Shown: positions 10,491-20,710 of the stretch, in pieces | How positions within the stretch are numbered: the first letter of the stretch is position 1 | Layout of the letters: each line of letters opens with the position of its first letter | Assembly: GCA_004297005.1 (NCBI GenBank) | Contig: SCVA01000002.1 | Span: 1 to 64,000 of the forward strand | Direction: 5' to 3' | DNA from: Nevskiaceae bacterium | GTDB taxonomy: Bacteria; Pseudomonadota; Gammaproteobacteria; Nevskiales; Nevskiaceae | DNA: 64,000 nucleotides | Notes under the pieces: generated by a model | The model's input: the letters and a program-made list of their open reading frames with translations, nothing else | Database searches by the model: none | Told to the model about the DNA's origin: nothing | Position numbers and translations under genes: made by a program

Positions 10491-10522
10491 AAAAAAGCGC
10501 GCCCCACGGGGCGCGCTTTATC
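10491..10522 (-). terminator. Intrinsic terminator after sucB
   Basis: A perfect inverted repeat AAAGCGCGCCCC / GGGGCGCGCTTT (arms 10494-10505 and 10508-10519, tip bases forming the loop). On the minus strand it is followed by a run of six T (complement of 10491-10496), a standard intrinsic terminator 18 bases beyond the sucB stop. It should separate sucAB from the porin and lpd genes. Confidence 0.88.
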
Positions 10523-10539
10523 TTGCACGGCGGCTCTGC

Positions 10540-11778
10540 TTACAAATTGAGCAGCAGGCGGGCGGGATCTTCCAGGCACTCCTTGATGGTGCGCAGGAAC
10601 AGCACCGCCTCGCGGCCGTCGATGATGCGGTGATCGTAGGAGAGGGCGAGATACATCATCTTCCCCTTCTTCAGACGCTTCACCGTGCCGTCGGCGTTCA
10701 ACTCGACATCGAGCAGGCGCTCGTTGATGCCGTGCATGCCGAGGATCGCGCTCTGCGGCGGGTTGAGGATGGGCGTCGAGATCAGCGAACCGAACACGCC
10801 ACCATTGGTGATCGAGAAGGTGCCGCCAGTCAGGTCTTCGAGCGAGAGCTTGTTGTCCTTGGCCTTGGTGCCGAAGGCACCGATGGCCTTCTCGACCCCG
10901 GCGAGCCCGAGCAGGTCGGCGTCCTTGAGGATGGGCACCACCAGGCCGCGCGGCGAGCTCACCGCGATGCCGATGTCGTAGTAGTTGTGATAGACGATGT
11001 CGCTGCCGTCGATGGAGGCGTTCACCGCCGGGAACTTCTTCAGCGCCTCGACCGCCGCGCGTACGAAGAAGCTCATGTAGCCCAGCTTGACTCCGTGGGT
11101 CTTCTCGAACTGGTCCTTGTACTTGCCGCGGATCACGTCGACCGCCGACAGGTCCACCTCGTTGAAGGTGGTGAGCATGGCGGCGGTGTTCTGCGCCTCC
11201 TTCAGGCGCTCGGCGATGCGGGCGCGGATGCGGGTCATCGGCACCCGCTCCTCGCTGCGCGGGGCGGCCGCTGCGGCGACCACTGCCGCGGGTGTGGGAG
11301 CCGGCGCCTTGGGGGCGGCGACCGGCTTGCTGGCGGCGTAGGCCTTGACGTCCTCGACGGTCAGGCGACCGCCACGGCCGCTGGCGGGGATGCCCTCGGC
11401 CGACAGGCCCAACTCGGCGAGCAGCTTGCGCACCGCCGGGCCCTGCACGTCCTCAGCGCTGGCGGCGCTGGTCGCCGCCTCGGCCTTAACCGGGGCGGCA
11501 GCGGCAGCCACCGGCGCCGCGGGCTGGGCAGCGGCCGCGGCGCCCTCGATGAGGATGCCGATCACATCGCCGGCCTGCACCGTCGCGCCCGGCTGGATGC
11601 GGATTTCGGTGAGCACGCCGTCGGCGGTGGCCGGCACTTCCAGCATCACCTTGTCGGTTTCCAGATCCACCAGATTCTGCTCGCGCTTGACCGCGTCGCC
11701 GGCCTTGACGTGCCAGGTGGCAACCGTCGCCGAGGACACCGATTCCGGCAGGTTGGGGACTTTGATTTCGATGGCCAT
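10540..11778 (-). CDS. sucB: Dihydrolipoyl succinyltransferase (E2 of 2-oxoglutarate dehydrogenase)
   Basis: E2 transfers succinyl groups from E1 to CoA and forms the 24-mer core. The 412 residues show an N-terminal lipoyl domain with the lipoylated lysine in [11 protein letters not shown] (K43), an Ala/Pro-rich linker, a peripheral subunit-binding domain ([19 protein letters not shown]), a second flexible linker and the catalytic domain ending in [14 protein letters not shown] (active His about 383, Asp about 387). It starts 49 bases after sucA and ends at a terminator. Confidence 0.98.
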   Translation of the reverse strand: MAIEIKVPNLPESVSSATVATWHVKAGDAVKREQNLVDLETDKVMLEVPATADGVLTEIRIQPGATVQAGDVIGILIEGAAAAAQPAAPVAAAAAPVKAEAATSAASAEDVQGPAVRKLLAELGLSAEGIPASGRGGRLTVEDVKAYAASKPVAAPKAPAPTPAAVVAAAAAPRSEERVPMTRIRARIAERLKEAQNTAAMLTTFNEVDLSAVDVIRGKYKDQFEKTHGVKLGYMSFFVRAAVEALKKFPAVNASIDGSDIVYHNYYDIGIAVSSPRGLVVPILKDADLLGLAGVEKAIGAFGTKAKDNKLSLEDLTGGTFSITNGGVFGSLISTPILNPPQSAILGMHGINERLLDVELNADGTVKRLKKGKMMYLALSYDHRIIDGREAVLFLRTIKECLEDPARLLLNL

Positions 11779-11827
11779 GTGGCGCTGTTCTCCGACGTGT
11801 TTGTTTGGCTGGTTATGCGATTGAGGC

Positions 11828-14668
11828 TCAGACCGTCTTGCCGCCGGTCAGTGCCGCGGCGATGACTTCCGCCTGTTCCTTGTTGTGCACCTTCAGATAG
11901 CCGACCGCGGTGGTCGAGGTGCCGGCGCGAGTGGCGTAGAGCAGTTCGTGCTGTTCGCCCAGATAGGCGGCCAGGCGATGCTTGATCTGGTACCAGGCGC
12001 CCTGGTTCTCCGGTTCTTCCTGCGCCCAGACCACCTGCTTGGCCTTGGGGTAGGCGGCGAGAGCGGCCTCGTACTCGGCGCGCGGGAAGGGATAGAGCTG
12101 CTCGACGCGGACGATGGCGACGTCCTTCAAGCCTTCCTTCGCGCGGGCGGTGACCAGTTCGAAGTAGAGCTTGCCGGAGCAGAACACGATGCGCTTGACC
12201 TTCTTGGCATCGAGCGCCTCGGTCTCCGGGATGATCGGCAGGAAGCGGCCCTTGGTGAGGTCGTCGAGCGTCGACACCGACTGCGGATGGCGCAGCAGCG
12301 ACTTCGGCGTCATCACGATCAGCGGCAGGCGCAGGCTGCGCTTCATCTGCCGGCGCAGCATATGGAACATCTGCGCCGGGGTGGAGGGCACACAGACCTG
12401 CATGTTGTTGCCGGCGCACAACTGGAGATAACGCTCCAGGCGACCGGAGGAGTGCTCCGGGCCCTGCCCTTCGTAGCCGTGCGGCAGGAACATCACCAGA
12501 CCGCAGAGCCGCGCCCACTTGGCGTAGCCGGCGGCGATGAACTGGTCCACCACCACCTGCGCGCCGTTGGCAAAGTCGCCGAACTGCGCTTCCCAGATCA
12601 CCAGCGAGTCCGGGTCGGTGGTCGAGTAGCCGTACTCGAAGCCGAGCACGCCCTCTTCCGACAGCAGGGTGTCGTTGATGATGAATTTGTTCTTGTCGCT
12701 GTGCAGATGGCGCAGCGGGGTCATCCGCTCGCCGGTCTTGGCGTCGTGGATGGTGGCGTGACGATGGAAGAAGGTGCCACGGCGCACGTCCTGGCCGGTG
12801 ATGCGCACCGCGAAGCCCTCGTTGACCAGGGTGGCGTAGGCCATGGTCTCGCCGAAACCCCAGTCCATGGCCAGCTCGCCGGCGGCCATCTTGGCGCGGT
12901 CGTCCATGATCTTGGCGACGCGCGGATGCAGGCTGAAGCCCTCCGGCAGCGTCAGCAGCTTGCCGGCGAGCATGCGGATGCTGTCCAGCGACACCGAGGT
13001 ATCGACCGGGTCGCTCCATTCACCCTTGCCGTACAGCGACCAGTTGACCGTGTACTGGTTGCCGACGAAGCCCAGGGTGGCGCGGGCGATGTTCTCGCCC
13101 TTGTCGAGGCCGTCGCGGTAGGCGCGGATCAGCTTTTCCGGCTCGTCGGCGGCGACCACCTTCTCACCCACCAGCTTCTGGCCGTAGAGCGTCAGGGTGG
13201 TCGGCAGCTTCTTGATGGTGTCGTACATCACCGGGCTGGTGACGCTGGGCTCGTCGGCCTCGTTGTGGCCGAGGCGGCGGTAGCAGCAGATGTCGACGAT
13301 GACGTCCTTGTGGAAGGCGTTGCGGAAGTCCATCGCCAGGCGGGTGACGAACACCACCGCGTCCGGATCGTCGCCGTTCACATGGAATACCGGCGCTTCC
13401 AGCATCTTCGCGAGATCGGTGCAGTAGCGGCTGGTGCGCGCCTCGTGGCCGGGGTTGGCCTCGATCGGATTCGGGGTAGTGAAGCCGATCTGGTTGTTGA
13501 CGATCACATGCAGGGTACCGCCGGTGGAGTAGCCCTTGCTGTGGCTGAGCTGCAGGGTTTCCATCACCACGCCCTGGCCGGCGAAGGCGGCGTCGCCGTG
13601 GATCAGGATCGGCACGATCTTCTGGCCGACCTCGTCGTGGCGGCGGGTCTGGCGCGCCTTGACGCTGCCTTCCACCACCGGGTTGACGATCTCCAGGTGC
13701 GAGGGATTGAAGGCCAGCACCAGGTGCAGGCGCTTGCCGGCCACCTCCACGTCGGTGGAGAAGCCCTGGTGGTACTTCACGTCGCCGGCGCGGGTCAGGC
13801 TCTCGGCGGAGTACTTGCCCTCGAATTCCGCGAACAGATCCTTGGGCGACTTGCCGAGGATGTTGATCAGTACATTGAGGCGGCCACGGTGGGCCATGCC
13901 AATCACCATCTCCTCGGCGCCGGCCTCGGCGCTGGCGCGCATGGCCTCGTCGAGCGCCGGGATCATCGCCTCGCCGCCTTCCAGCGAGAAGCGCTTCTGG
14001 CCGACGTACTTGTTGTGCAGATAGCGCTCCAGCCCCTCGGCGGCGGTCATCTGCAGCAGCACTTCCTTGCGGCGCTCCGGCGGCAGCTTGGGCTGATAGA
14101 CCTGGGCTTCGAGACGCTTCTGGATCCAGCGCTTCTGCGCCGTCTCGGTGATGTACATGTACTCGGCGCCGATGGTGTCGGTGTACACCGCCTTCATCAG
14201 CTTGATGATCTCGCGCAACGGCAGGCGGTCGGCATAGGCCAGGGAGCCGGTGTTAAACACCGTGTCCATGTCCTGCGGGCCGAGGCCGTGGAAGTTGGGA
14301 TCAAGGTCCTGCAGAGCCGGCGTCGGCGCCAGGCCGAGCGGATCGAGCTTGGCCGCCTGGTGACCACGCACGCGGTAGTAGTTGATCAGGCGCAGCACGC
14401 CGGCCTGCTTTTCGGCCGCCACCGCGTCCATCGAGGTGGCCGGAGCCACCACCGTCTTCGGCTGCTGAGCCAGCGCCTCGAAGCGCGCCCGCACCGGGCC
14501 GTGCGGCACATCGCCGGCGCCGTTCAGGCTGCGAAAGTAGTTACGCCAGGACTCATCGACCGAATTCGGGTCTTCGAGAAAGCGCTCGTAAGCCTCTTCC
14601 ACATACACGGCGTTGCCGCCGGAAATCGAGGAAGTGGCGACCAGGGTGTTGTACTTGCTACCGCTCAT
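11828..14668 (-). CDS. sucA: 2-oxoglutarate dehydrogenase E1 component
   Basis: A 946-residue thiamine diphosphate enzyme decarboxylating 2-oxoglutarate in the TCA cycle. It has the E1o N-terminal peptide [24 protein letters not shown], the family blocks [11 protein letters not shown] and [18 protein letters not shown], and [10 protein letters not shown] with [14 protein letters not shown]. Length is normal. The ATG at 14666-14668 follows a GGGAG ribosome-binding site. It begins the sucAB operon, 100 bases downstream of galU. Confidence 0.98.
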   Translation of the reverse strand: MSGSKYNTLVATSSISGGNAVYVEEAYERFLEDPNSVDESWRNYFRSLNGAGDVPHGPVRARFEALAQQPKTVVAPATSMDAVAAEKQAGVLRLINYYRVRGHQAAKLDPLGLAPTPALQDLDPNFHGLGPQDMDTVFNTGSLAYADRLPLREIIKLMKAVYTDTIGAEYMYITETAQKRWIQKRLEAQVYQPKLPPERRKEVLLQMTAAEGLERYLHNKYVGQKRFSLEGGEAMIPALDEAMRASAEAGAEEMVIGMAHRGRLNVLINILGKSPKDLFAEFEGKYSAESLTRAGDVKYHQGFSTDVEVAGKRLHLVLAFNPSHLEIVNPVVEGSVKARQTRRHDEVGQKIVPILIHGDAAFAGQGVVMETLQLSHSKGYSTGGTLHVIVNNQIGFTTPNPIEANPGHEARTSRYCTDLAKMLEAPVFHVNGDDPDAVVFVTRLAMDFRNAFHKDVIVDICCYRRLGHNEADEPSVTSPVMYDTIKKLPTTLTLYGQKLVGEKVVAADEPEKLIRAYRDGLDKGENIARATLGFVGNQYTVNWSLYGKGEWSDPVDTSVSLDSIRMLAGKLLTLPEGFSLHPRVAKIMDDRAKMAAGELAMDWGFGETMAYATLVNEGFAVRITGQDVRRGTFFHRHATIHDAKTGERMTPLRHLHSDKNKFIINDTLLSEEGVLGFEYGYSTTDPDSLVIWEAQFGDFANGAQVVVDQFIAAGYAKWARLCGLVMFLPHGYEGQGPEHSSGRLERYLQLCAGNNMQVCVPSTPAQMFHMLRRQMKRSLRLPLIVMTPKSLLRHPQSVSTLDDLTKGRFLPIIPETEALDAKKVKRIVFCSGKLYFELVTARAKEGLKDVAIVRVEQLYPFPRAEYEAALAAYPKAKQVVWAQEEPENQGAWYQIKHRLAAYLGEQHELLYATRAGTSTTAVGYLKVHNKEQAEVIAAALTGGKTV

Positions 14669-14768
14669 GCATTCTCCCGCCGGGATGTGATCGTTCGGGG
14701 CTCAGGCCGCTGAAAGCCAGCCTCGAAACGATTTGCGCCGCCCGGCGGCGGCGCTGTTGTGGTTTTGC

Positions 14769-15677
14769 TTACTTCTTGGCCTTTTCGGCCTTCTCGGGCT
14801 TCTTCCAGTCACCCGTCAGCTCACCGAGGTAGTCGCGGAACTCGCCAGCCAGCTCCGGATGCTTGAGGCCGAACTCGACGTTCGCCTTCAGGTAGCCGAG
14901 CTTGCTGCCACAGTCGTAGCGGGTGCCCTCGAATTCATAGGCCAGCACCGTCTGCTCCTGGATCATCTGGCTGATCGCGTCGGTGAGCTGAATCTCACCG
15001 CCGGCGCCGCGCTGGGTGCGCTCCAGGAGCTTGAAGATGCGGGGGGTCAAGATGTAACGGCCGACCACCGCCAGATTGCTGGGGGCGTCTTCCTTTTTCG
15101 GCTTTTCGACGATGCGGCGGATCTCGCCCAGGCCCGGGGCCACCGGCTGGGTTTCGACCACGCCATAGCTGCTGATCTCGTCCATCGGCACCCGCTGGGT
15201 GGCGATCACGCTGGTGCCGTATTCCTGGTAGACGCGCTGCATCTGCGCCAGGCAGGGCCGCAGCTTGCCGTCGATCAGGTCGTCCGCCAGGATCACCGAG
15301 AAGTCCTCGTCGCCCACCGCCGGCCAGGCGCAGAGCACGGCATGGCCCAGGCCCAGGGCTTCGGCCTGACGGATGTAGATGCAGGTGATCCCGGGCGGCA
15401 GGATTTCCTGCACGGTCTCCAGCAGCTTGGCCTTGTTGCGGGCGGCCAGCTCGGCTTCCAGCTCATAGGCCTTGTCGAAGTGATCCATGATCGAGTTCTT
15501 CGAGCGGCCGGTGACGAAGATCAGCTCCTCGGCTCCGGCGGAGATCGCCTCCTGCACGGCGTACTGGATCAGCGGCTTGTCGACCACCGGCAGCATTTCC
15601 TTGGCCGAGGCCTTGGTGGCCGGAAGGAAACGGGTGCCGAGACCGGCGACCGGAAACACCGCTTTGCGAATCCGCAT
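14769..15677 (-). CDS. galU: UTP-glucose-1-phosphate uridylyltransferase
   Basis: GalU makes UDP-glucose, the precursor for lipopolysaccharide, exopolysaccharide and, through Ugd (encoded at 37.7 kb), UDP-glucuronate. The 302-residue product begins with the nucleotidyltransferase signature RKAVFPVAGLGTRFLPATKASAKEM and has the PLIQYAVQEA and ILADDLIDG blocks. A GGAG ribosome-binding site lies 7 bases before the ATG at 15675-15677. The lysine-rich C-terminus (KKPEKAEKAKK) is low in complexity. Confidence 0.97.
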   Translation of the reverse strand: MRIRKAVFPVAGLGTRFLPATKASAKEMLPVVDKPLIQYAVQEAISAGAEELIFVTGRSKNSIMDHFDKAYELEAELAARNKAKLLETVQEILPPGITCIYIRQAEALGLGHAVLCAWPAVGDEDFSVILADDLIDGKLRPCLAQMQRVYQEYGTSVIATQRVPMDEISSYGVVETQPVAPGLGEIRRIVEKPKKEDAPSNLAVVGRYILTPRIFKLLERTQRGAGGEIQLTDAISQMIQEQTVLAYEFEGTRYDCGSKLGYLKANVEFGLKHPELAGEFRDYLGELTGDWKKPEKAEKAKK

Positions 15678-15745
15678 GAAAAGCTCCGTAAGTAGTTCGT
15701 TGTGGCCGGGCCGCGCCGGCCTCCCAATTGATTGCGGCGCGTACT

Positions 15746-16621
15746 TTACTTCAGGCTGCCGTCCAGGCGGCCACTCAAATGCAGCTTTCCACCCTCGCGA
15801 GCCAGTAGATCAAAGTCGAATCCCTGGTTGCGAGCCTGAAACTTGAGGGTGACCCGGCTGGGCAGCAGCAGCGGCTGCTTGAAGCGCACTTCCAGCCGCG
15901 AGGGCGCGTGGTCCAGTTGCGGCAGCAGCTCGCCCAGGCAGCGGGCAACACTCCACATGCCGTGGGCGATGGCGCGGGGGAAGCCGAAAGCCTTGGCGGT
16001 GAGTGCGTAGAGGTGGATGGGGTTGTAGTCCTTGGACACCGGGGCATAGCGACGACCGATGTCCTCAGGCACGCTGAACGGCCGGTACTGGGCGGCAGTG
16101 GCCGGCGGCGCCGGCGGCGGCGACTTGCGCGCCCCCGGCTTGCCCGGCAGGCGGTGCAGCACCGTGGTCACCGCGCTCCACACCGGCTCGGCGCCGGCCA
16201 GCAGCTCGGTGCGCAGGTCCACCTCGATGCCCTGCGGCACCCGGCGGCTCTCGCCCACCTGCACGCGCAGGTCGTAGCGGGCGTCGAGGTCGATGGCGGC
16301 CTTCTGCTCGATGACATTGGCGATATGCACCATGCCCAGCAGCGGGAAGGGGTAATTGGGCTGGATCAGCACGTGCATGTGCAGCGGTGCGGCCAGCACC
16401 TGCGGGTAGGTGAGCGCGAACGTAGCTTCCGGCAGGCCGCAGACCGCGTTGTAGGCGGCGATGTGCTTGGGATCGAAGCGCAGGCCGCGCAGGGTGACGG
16501 CGTTGGCCGGGATGCCGGAGCTGGGCTTGCCCTTGCGGCGGGCGGTCAGGGCGGCGCGGCCGAACAGCGGGCCGGTCTTGGGCAGGGCGGTCAGGTCAGG
16601 CAGGACGAGGGCAGCGGTCAT
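15746..16621 (-). CDS. MaoC-family (double hotdog) enoyl-CoA hydratase-like protein
   Basis: A 291-residue cytoplasmic protein with a C-terminal MaoC hydratase motif (DYNPIHLYALTAKAFGFPRA IAHGMW, with the catalytic Asp and His five apart) and an N-terminal hotdog-like half (LTYPQVLAAPLHMHVL). MaoC-type enzymes hydrate trans-2-enoyl-CoA or act as dehydratases in fatty-acid or PHA metabolism. The substrate cannot be told here. It is followed by galU 68 bases later, with a GC-rich hairpin in the gap, and is divergent from the GTPase gene across 100 bases. Confidence 0.85.
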   Translation of the reverse strand: MTAALVLPDLTALPKTGPLFGRAALTARRKGKPSSGIPANAVTLRGLRFDPKHIAAYNAVCGLPEATFALTYPQVLAAPLHMHVLIQPNYPFPLLGMVHIANVIEQKAAIDLDARYDLRVQVGESRRVPQGIEVDLRTELLAGAEPVWSAVTTVLHRLPGKPGARKSPPPAPPATAAQYRPFSVPEDIGRRYAPVSKDYNPIHLYALTAKAFGFPRAIAHGMWSVARCLGELLPQLDHAPSRLEVRFKQPLLLPSRVTLKFQARNQGFDFDLLAREGGKLHLSGRLDGSLK

Positions 16622-16721
16622 CGGGCGCGGGCGGGGTCTATTGGCAACCAGGGCGGCGATGATAACCCTTAGTGCCCCTTAAACTACGTACCCTTTTCGG
16701 GCTACCCGCAGGCATTCACGC

Positions 16722-18134
16722 ATGGCGTCCAAGATTCCAGTCACCGTCCTTACCGGCTTTCTCGGCGCCGGCAAGACCACCTTGCTCAACCGCATCCTCA
16801 GCGAGGAGCACGGCCAGCGCATCGCGGTGATCGAGAACGAATTCGGCGAAATCGGCATCGACCAGGCCTTGGTCATCAATGCCGACGAAGAAATCTTCGA
16901 GATGAACAACGGCTGCATCTGCTGCACGGTACGCGGCGATCTGATCCGCATCCTCGGCCAGCTGCTGAAGCGGCGTGACAAGTTCGACCGGATATTGGTG
17001 GAAACCACCGGCATGGCCGACCCCGGCCCGGTGGCGCAGACCTTCTTCATGGACGAGGACATGAAGGCGCAGTTCGCCCTCGACGGCCTGGTCACCGTGG
17101 TCGACGCCAAGCACCTGCTGCTGCACCTGGACGACAGCGAGGAGGCCCAGAAGCAGGTCGCCTTCGCCGACCTGATCCTGCTCAACAAGTGCGATCTGGT
17201 AACGGAGGACGAGCTGGATACGGTCGAGCGCCGGGTGCGCGGCATCAATGCCATGGCCAAGCTGATCCGCACCACCAATGCCGACGCGCCCATCGCCTCG
17301 GTGCTGGATGTCGGTGGCTTTGACCTCTCCCGCGCGCTGGAGCTCAACCCCGAATTCCTGGCCCCCGAATATCCCTTCGAGTGGGCCGGCCTGTACAAGA
17401 TCGAGTCCGGCGCCGAGCTGGTCGCCGGCGCCTGCGGCCACGATCATCACCACCACGGGCATGAACACGGTCACGACGACCACCACCACGGCCACGAGCA
17501 CGACGCCCAGGCCCTGACCCTGGCCCTGCTGCCGGTGCCGGCCAGCGGCGAAGACGCCCTCAACAGCGCCGCCGACAAGGCAGTGCGGGCATTCGCCAAC
17601 AAGCCCGAGTCGCGCGCGCCCGGCAGTCCGCTGGAACCCTCGATGACGCCCTGGAAGCTTGATCTCTCCGGCGACCACGCCCACTTCCCCATCCGCGTGC
17701 CGGCCGCCGGCCATTACGTACTGCTCACCGAGCACGCACCGGAGGAGCATCACCTGAGCCTGAAGAAGCCCGACGGCAGCCCGCTGCGGCCGGTGCTCAG
17801 CAAGCACTACGAACACAGCCACGAGCACGAGGCCGGCGTGGCCAGCGTCGGCATCCGCCTCGACGGCCAAGTCGATCCCAGCCTGTTCAGCGGCTGGATG
17901 AGCGCCGTGCTCTCCACCCAGGGCAATGACATCTTCCGCAGCAAGGGCATCCTCAACGTCGCCGGCCGCGACCGCCGCTACGTGTTCCAGGGCGTGCACA
18001 TGGTCATGGACGGCCGCGAGGACGCCCCCTGGGGCAGCGCCGAGCGCAGCAACACCCTGGTGTTCATCGGCCGCAATCTCGACCGCGAGAAGCTCACCGA
18101 CGGCTTCAAGGCCTGCCTGCGCCAGCCCGCATGA
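16722..18134 (+). CDS. COG0523 (CobW/ZNG-type) metallochaperone GTPase
   Basis: A 470-residue G3E-family GTPase with P-loop GFLGAGKT (12-19), the metal-binding CICC motif (cysteines 65, 67, 68), [13 protein letters not shown] and the guanine-specificity motif LNKCD. A histidine-rich segment (about 238-263) has 13 His within some 26 residues, and a further His cluster lies near residue 365. A long insertion separates the two halves of the C-terminal CobW_C domain. Such proteins insert zinc or cobalt into client proteins and are often induced by zinc starvation; I saw no clear Zur site upstream. The stop overlaps the WD40 gene (ATGA). Confidence 0.93.
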   Translation: MASKIPVTVLTGFLGAGKTTLLNRILSEEHGQRIAVIENEFGEIGIDQALVINADEEIFEMNNGCICCTVRGDLIRILGQLLKRRDKFDRILVETTGMADPGPVAQTFFMDEDMKAQFALDGLVTVVDAKHLLLHLDDSEEAQKQVAFADLILLNKCDLVTEDELDTVERRVRGINAMAKLIRTTNADAPIASVLDVGGFDLSRALELNPEFLAPEYPFEWAGLYKIESGAELVAGACGHDHHHHGHEHGHDDHHHGHEHDAQALTLALLPVPASGEDALNSAADKAVRAFANKPESRAPGSPLEPSMTPWKLDLSGDHAHFPIRVPAAGHYVLLTEHAPEEHHLSLKKPDGSPLRPVLSKHYEHSHEHEAGVASVGIRLDGQVDPSLFSGWMSAVLSTQGNDIFRSKGILNVAGRDRRYVFQGVHMVMDGREDAPWGSAERSNTLVFIGRNLDREKLTDGFKACLRQPA

Positions 18135-19138
18135 GCAGCGCCCTCAACCCCGCCTGGCAGGCGACGCTCGACGACTACCCCACCGCCCTCGCCGCCTCCC
18201 GCGACGGCAGCCTGATCGCCGCCGGCACCGCCAGCGGCAAGGTCTTCGTATTCGACGCCAGCGCCGGTGACCTGCTGCACATGCTGGATGCCCACGCCAA
18301 CGGCGTGCTGAGCCTGGCCTGGGGCCGCAAATGGCTGGCCAGCGCCGGCCAGGACGGCCGAGCCCGGCTCTGGGACGCCCGCCAGGGCCAGCCCCTGGCC
18401 GAGCTGCCCGGCAAGTCCGCCTGGGTGCAGCACCTGGCCTGGACGCCGGACGGCAAGCGCCTCGCCAGCGCCGGCGGCAAGACCGCCCGGCTCTGGGACG
18501 AGAGCGGCACGCAATTGCAGGAGTTCACCGCCCCGGCCGGCATCAACGGCCTGGGCTGGAACGGCGTCGGCGGTCTGCTCGCCGCCGCCGCCGGCGGCGA
18601 GGTGCTGGTCTGGCGCGCCGTCGACGGTGGCCTGGACCGCACGCTGAAATGGGCCAGCACCCTGCTCAACCTGAGCTGGAGCCCGGACGGCAAGATCATC
18701 GCCTGCGGCTGCCTGGACAAGTCCGTGCACTTCTGGCGCGCCGGCCCCTGGATCGACTCGCGCATGGGCGGCTACGCCCGCAAGCCCCAGGCCCTGGCCT
18801 GGAGCGGCGACGGCAAGCAGCTCGCCACCACCGGCGAGGACGCGATCATCGTCTGGAGCTTCGTCGGCAAGGGCCCGGAAGGCAGCCGCCCGCTGCAGCT
18901 GCTGCACCACCTGCGGCCGCCGGAAGTGCTGGCCGCCCATCCCAAGAAACCCCTGCTGCTCTCCGGCGGCCCCGACCGCGCCGTGCTGCTGTGGAGCCTC
19001 AAGAACGAGCAGCGTCCGCTGGGCCTGGACCGGCTCGGCGACAGCGTTGCCAGCCTCGCCTTCAACCCGGTCGCCAGCCTGGCCTATGCCGCCGGCGCCG
19101 ACGGCCAGTTGCACGCCTACTGGATCGACACGCCATGA
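18131..19138 (+). CDS. WD40-repeat beta-propeller protein
   Basis: A 335-residue protein with about seven WD-like repeats. Clear blade ends include [55 protein letters not shown] and [14 protein letters not shown]. No signal peptide or membrane segment is visible, so it is probably cytoplasmic. It overlaps the COG0523 GTPase by ATGA and the hydrolase by ATGA, so all three are translationally coupled. A scaffolding role for the metallochaperone or its client is plausible but is my inference. Confidence 0.93.
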   Translation: MSSALNPAWQATLDDYPTALAASRDGSLIAAGTASGKVFVFDASAGDLLHMLDAHANGVLSLAWGRKWLASAGQDGRARLWDARQGQPLAELPGKSAWVQHLAWTPDGKRLASAGGKTARLWDESGTQLQEFTAPAGINGLGWNGVGGLLAAAAGGEVLVWRAVDGGLDRTLKWASTLLNLSWSPDGKIIACGCLDKSVHFWRAGPWIDSRMGGYARKPQALAWSGDGKQLATTGEDAIIVWSFVGKGPEGSRPLQLLHHLRPPEVLAAHPKKPLLLSGGPDRAVLLWSLKNEQRPLGLDRLGDSVASLAFNPVASLAYAAGADGQLHAYWIDTP

Positions 19139-19842
19139 GCTTCCCCAAGCCCACCGTCCCTAGCCCGCTCGCCCCGCCCTCGCCCTGGCTGCTGTTGGCC
19201 GAGGCCACGGTCGGCCTGGAGTTTGTGCGCGGCCTGATCGGCTCCACCCGCGGCCTGCCGCGCGGCCAGGGGCCGGTACTGGTGGTGCCCGGCTTTCAGG
19301 CCAGCGACCGCGAAACCCTGCTGCTGCGCCACAAGCTCTCCGCGCTCGGCTACACCGTCTACGGCTGGGGCCAGGGCCGCAACCACGGCAAGACCGGCAA
19401 ACTGCTGCCACCGCTGGTGCAGCGCGTGCGCGAGCTGGCGGCCCGGCATGCGCTGCCGGTGAAACTGGTCGGCTGGAGCCTGGGCGGCGTGCTCGCCCGC
19501 GACGTCGCCCGCGAAGCGCCGGAGGCGGTGGCGCAGGTCGTGACCCTGGGCTCGCCCATCGTCGGCGGCCCCAAGTACACGGTGTTCGCCAAGGGCTACC
19601 GCAAGCAGGGGATGGACGTGGAGCAGCTTGCCAGCAAGGCCGACGCCCGCGAAGCCAGCCGCCCGCTGCCCTGCCCGGTCACCGCCATCTACACCCGCCG
19701 CGACGGCATCGTCGCCTGGGGCAGTTGCATCGACCCCAACCACGCGGTCGAGCACCGCGAGACGGCCGCCAGCCACTTCGGCCTGCCGTTTCATCCGCAG
19801 ACGCTAAGGCTGATTGCGCAGGCTTTGGCGGTTAGGGCGTAG
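19135..19842 (+). CDS. Alpha/beta hydrolase, lipase/acyltransferase-like
   Basis: A 235-residue alpha/beta hydrolase with nucleophile elbow GWSLGG (Ser about 115), likely Asp 190 in TRRDGIV and His 214 in AASHFGL, giving a full triad. VLVVPGFQASDRETLLLRHKL near the N-terminus is the oxyanion-side strand seen in triacylglycerol-lipase-like and PGAP1-like proteins. No clear secretion signal is present. The ATG at 19135-19137 overlaps the WD40 stop (ATGA), making it the third gene of the coupled set. Substrate unknown. Confidence 0.88.
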   Translation: MSFPKPTVPSPLAPPSPWLLLAEATVGLEFVRGLIGSTRGLPRGQGPVLVVPGFQASDRETLLLRHKLSALGYTVYGWGQGRNHGKTGKLLPPLVQRVRELAARHALPVKLVGWSLGGVLARDVAREAPEAVAQVVTLGSPIVGGPKYTVFAKGYRKQGMDVEQLASKADAREASRPLPCPVTAIYTRRDGIVAWGSCIDPNHAVEHRETAASHFGLPFHPQTLRLIAQALAVRA

Positions 19843-20126
19843 GGCCGCAGCCACCTCGGGTTGGGACTACAACCCCGCACCGAACCGGGGTTCCGCCCGG
19901 GATCGCGGCAGACCCGCGACAAGCCCTCATTGCCGCCCTACCGCAGGCGAAACACGAGTCGCCGACAAGGCGTTGGACGGCGGAAGCAGGCTTCCATTAG
20001 GCTGCTCGCAAAGCGCGGGTGGGACCGCGCCAATTCATCAAACGAGAGGATTGCGGGGAGGAGATAAATCCACTGACGCATGGCTTCAGCGAGGCCAAAT
20101 GCCGTTCAGAACAGCCTGTTTTTTTG

Positions 20127-20150
20127 GTCAGACACTTGCCTGACTTTTTT
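20127..20150 (+). terminator. Probable intrinsic terminator
   Basis: GTCAG (20127-20131) and CTGAC (20140-20144) form a short stem with an 8-base loop, directly followed by six T (20145-20150). The stem is short but the T-run is good. It would end transcription from the GTPase-WD40-hydrolase operon about 290 bases downstream of its last stop. Confidence 0.5.
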
Positions 20151-20215
20151 GACCGTTTTTCGCGTCACCCGCCGTCGGATTAGCCATCTCTGGCAGCGGA
20201 TTATGCGTCTCGACT

Positions 20216-20222
20216 GAGGTGG
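20216..20222 (+). promoter_or_regulatory. Strong ribosome-binding site choosing a GTG start
   Basis: GAGGTGG lies 6 bases before the GTG at 20229. It supports that GTG over the in-frame ATG at 20247, which has only AAGG two bases upstream. Confidence 0.6.
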
Positions 20223-20228
20223 CTAATA

Positions 20229-20594
20229 GTGAGTGGTCATAAGGCAATGGAAGAGAACCCGATAACCCAGAGATACCATTGCGCGCACTGCGTTGGCACC
20301 GGCACGTGCATCATTGCCAACGGTGCTTCTTGCGGAACCTGTATCAAGAACGCAAAGGTCGCGAAGCAGTACACCATTGTTCGTTGTGGCGTATGCATGG
20401 GGTTCGGCCAAGCTGAGCCCACTACGCAACGCTTCATAGGGCGTATGCCCGTATTCGTAGTGATGACAGTCTTGGCGGTGTTCTACCTTTTTGTGGCATT
20501 CAATGCAGACAACGAGGCTCGCTTCGACCAAATATTCCCTCTAGTTGGATCCCTCACGACCATGATCGTGACCTTCTACTTTTCCAAAAAATAG
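20229..20594 (+). CDS. Small membrane protein with DnaJ-like CxxCxGxG cysteine motifs
   Basis: I do not recognise the family. The 121-residue product has an N-terminal cysteine-rich part with two CxxCxGxG motifs of the DnaJ zinc-finger type (CAHCVGTG at 18-25, CGVCMGFG at 53-60) plus CGTC at 35-38, so it could bind one or two zinc ions. Two hydrophobic segments follow (about 73-92 and 101-118), ending in SKK. The GTG start is supported by the GAGGTGG site upstream. Codon use is visibly less GC-biased than the neighbours, and it stands alone between a terminator and a REP-like repeat, suggesting transfer. Confidence 0.75.
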   Translation: MSGHKAMEENPITQRYHCAHCVGTGTCIIANGASCGTCIKNAKVAKQYTIVRCGVCMGFGQAEPTTQRFIGRMPVFVVMTVLAVFYLFVAFNADNEARFDQIFPLVGSLTTMIVTFYFSKK

Positions 20595-20606
20595 AGAAAA
20601 GCCAGC

Positions 20607-20671
20607 GTAGCCCGGACGCAATCCGCGGCTTTCATCGGCACTAGCACAACCCCGGATTGCATCCGGACTAC
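20607..20671. repeat. REP-like imperfect inverted repeat
   Basis: The left arm begins GTAGCCCGGACGCAATCCG (from 20607) and the right arm ends CGGATTGCATCCGGACTAC (to 20671). The arms match at about 19 of 22 positions around a 21-base centre. This GTAGcCCGGAtGCAATCCG type of dispersed inverted repeat is familiar from many proteobacterial intergenic regions. It lies between convergent genes and may also stop transcription. Confidence 0.75.
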
Positions 20672-20710
20672 CGTCGGCAGTCACGCGACCAGGTTCGTTC
20701 ACCCCCGCCT

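Larger units (their letters stand above)
19843..20228 (+). other. 386-base gap, no gene seen
   Basis: I see no gene in this stretch. It contains an imperfect inverted repeat near 19871-19892 (AACCCCG / CCGGGGTT), T-rich patches from 20119 onward, a likely terminator (20127-20150) and the leader of the small cysteine-rich gene. The base composition near 20090-20160 is clearly less GC-rich than the flanks, consistent with acquired or decayed DNA. Confidence 0.6.

Noticed and set aside
11885..14713. A 942-codon open frame on the plus strand opposite sucA
   Set aside because: It is the antisense shadow of a strongly conserved gene in GC-rich DNA; the translation is low in complexity and matches no family.
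16622..16721. Zur operator upstream of the COG0523 GTPase
   Set aside because: Expected on biological grounds, but I saw no GTTATA...TATAAC-like palindrome in the 100-base gap.
17437..17512. Short tandem CAC/CAT repeats that look like a repeat array
   Set aside because: They encode the in-frame His-rich metal-binding loop of the COG0523 GTPase; no spacers, so not CRISPR.
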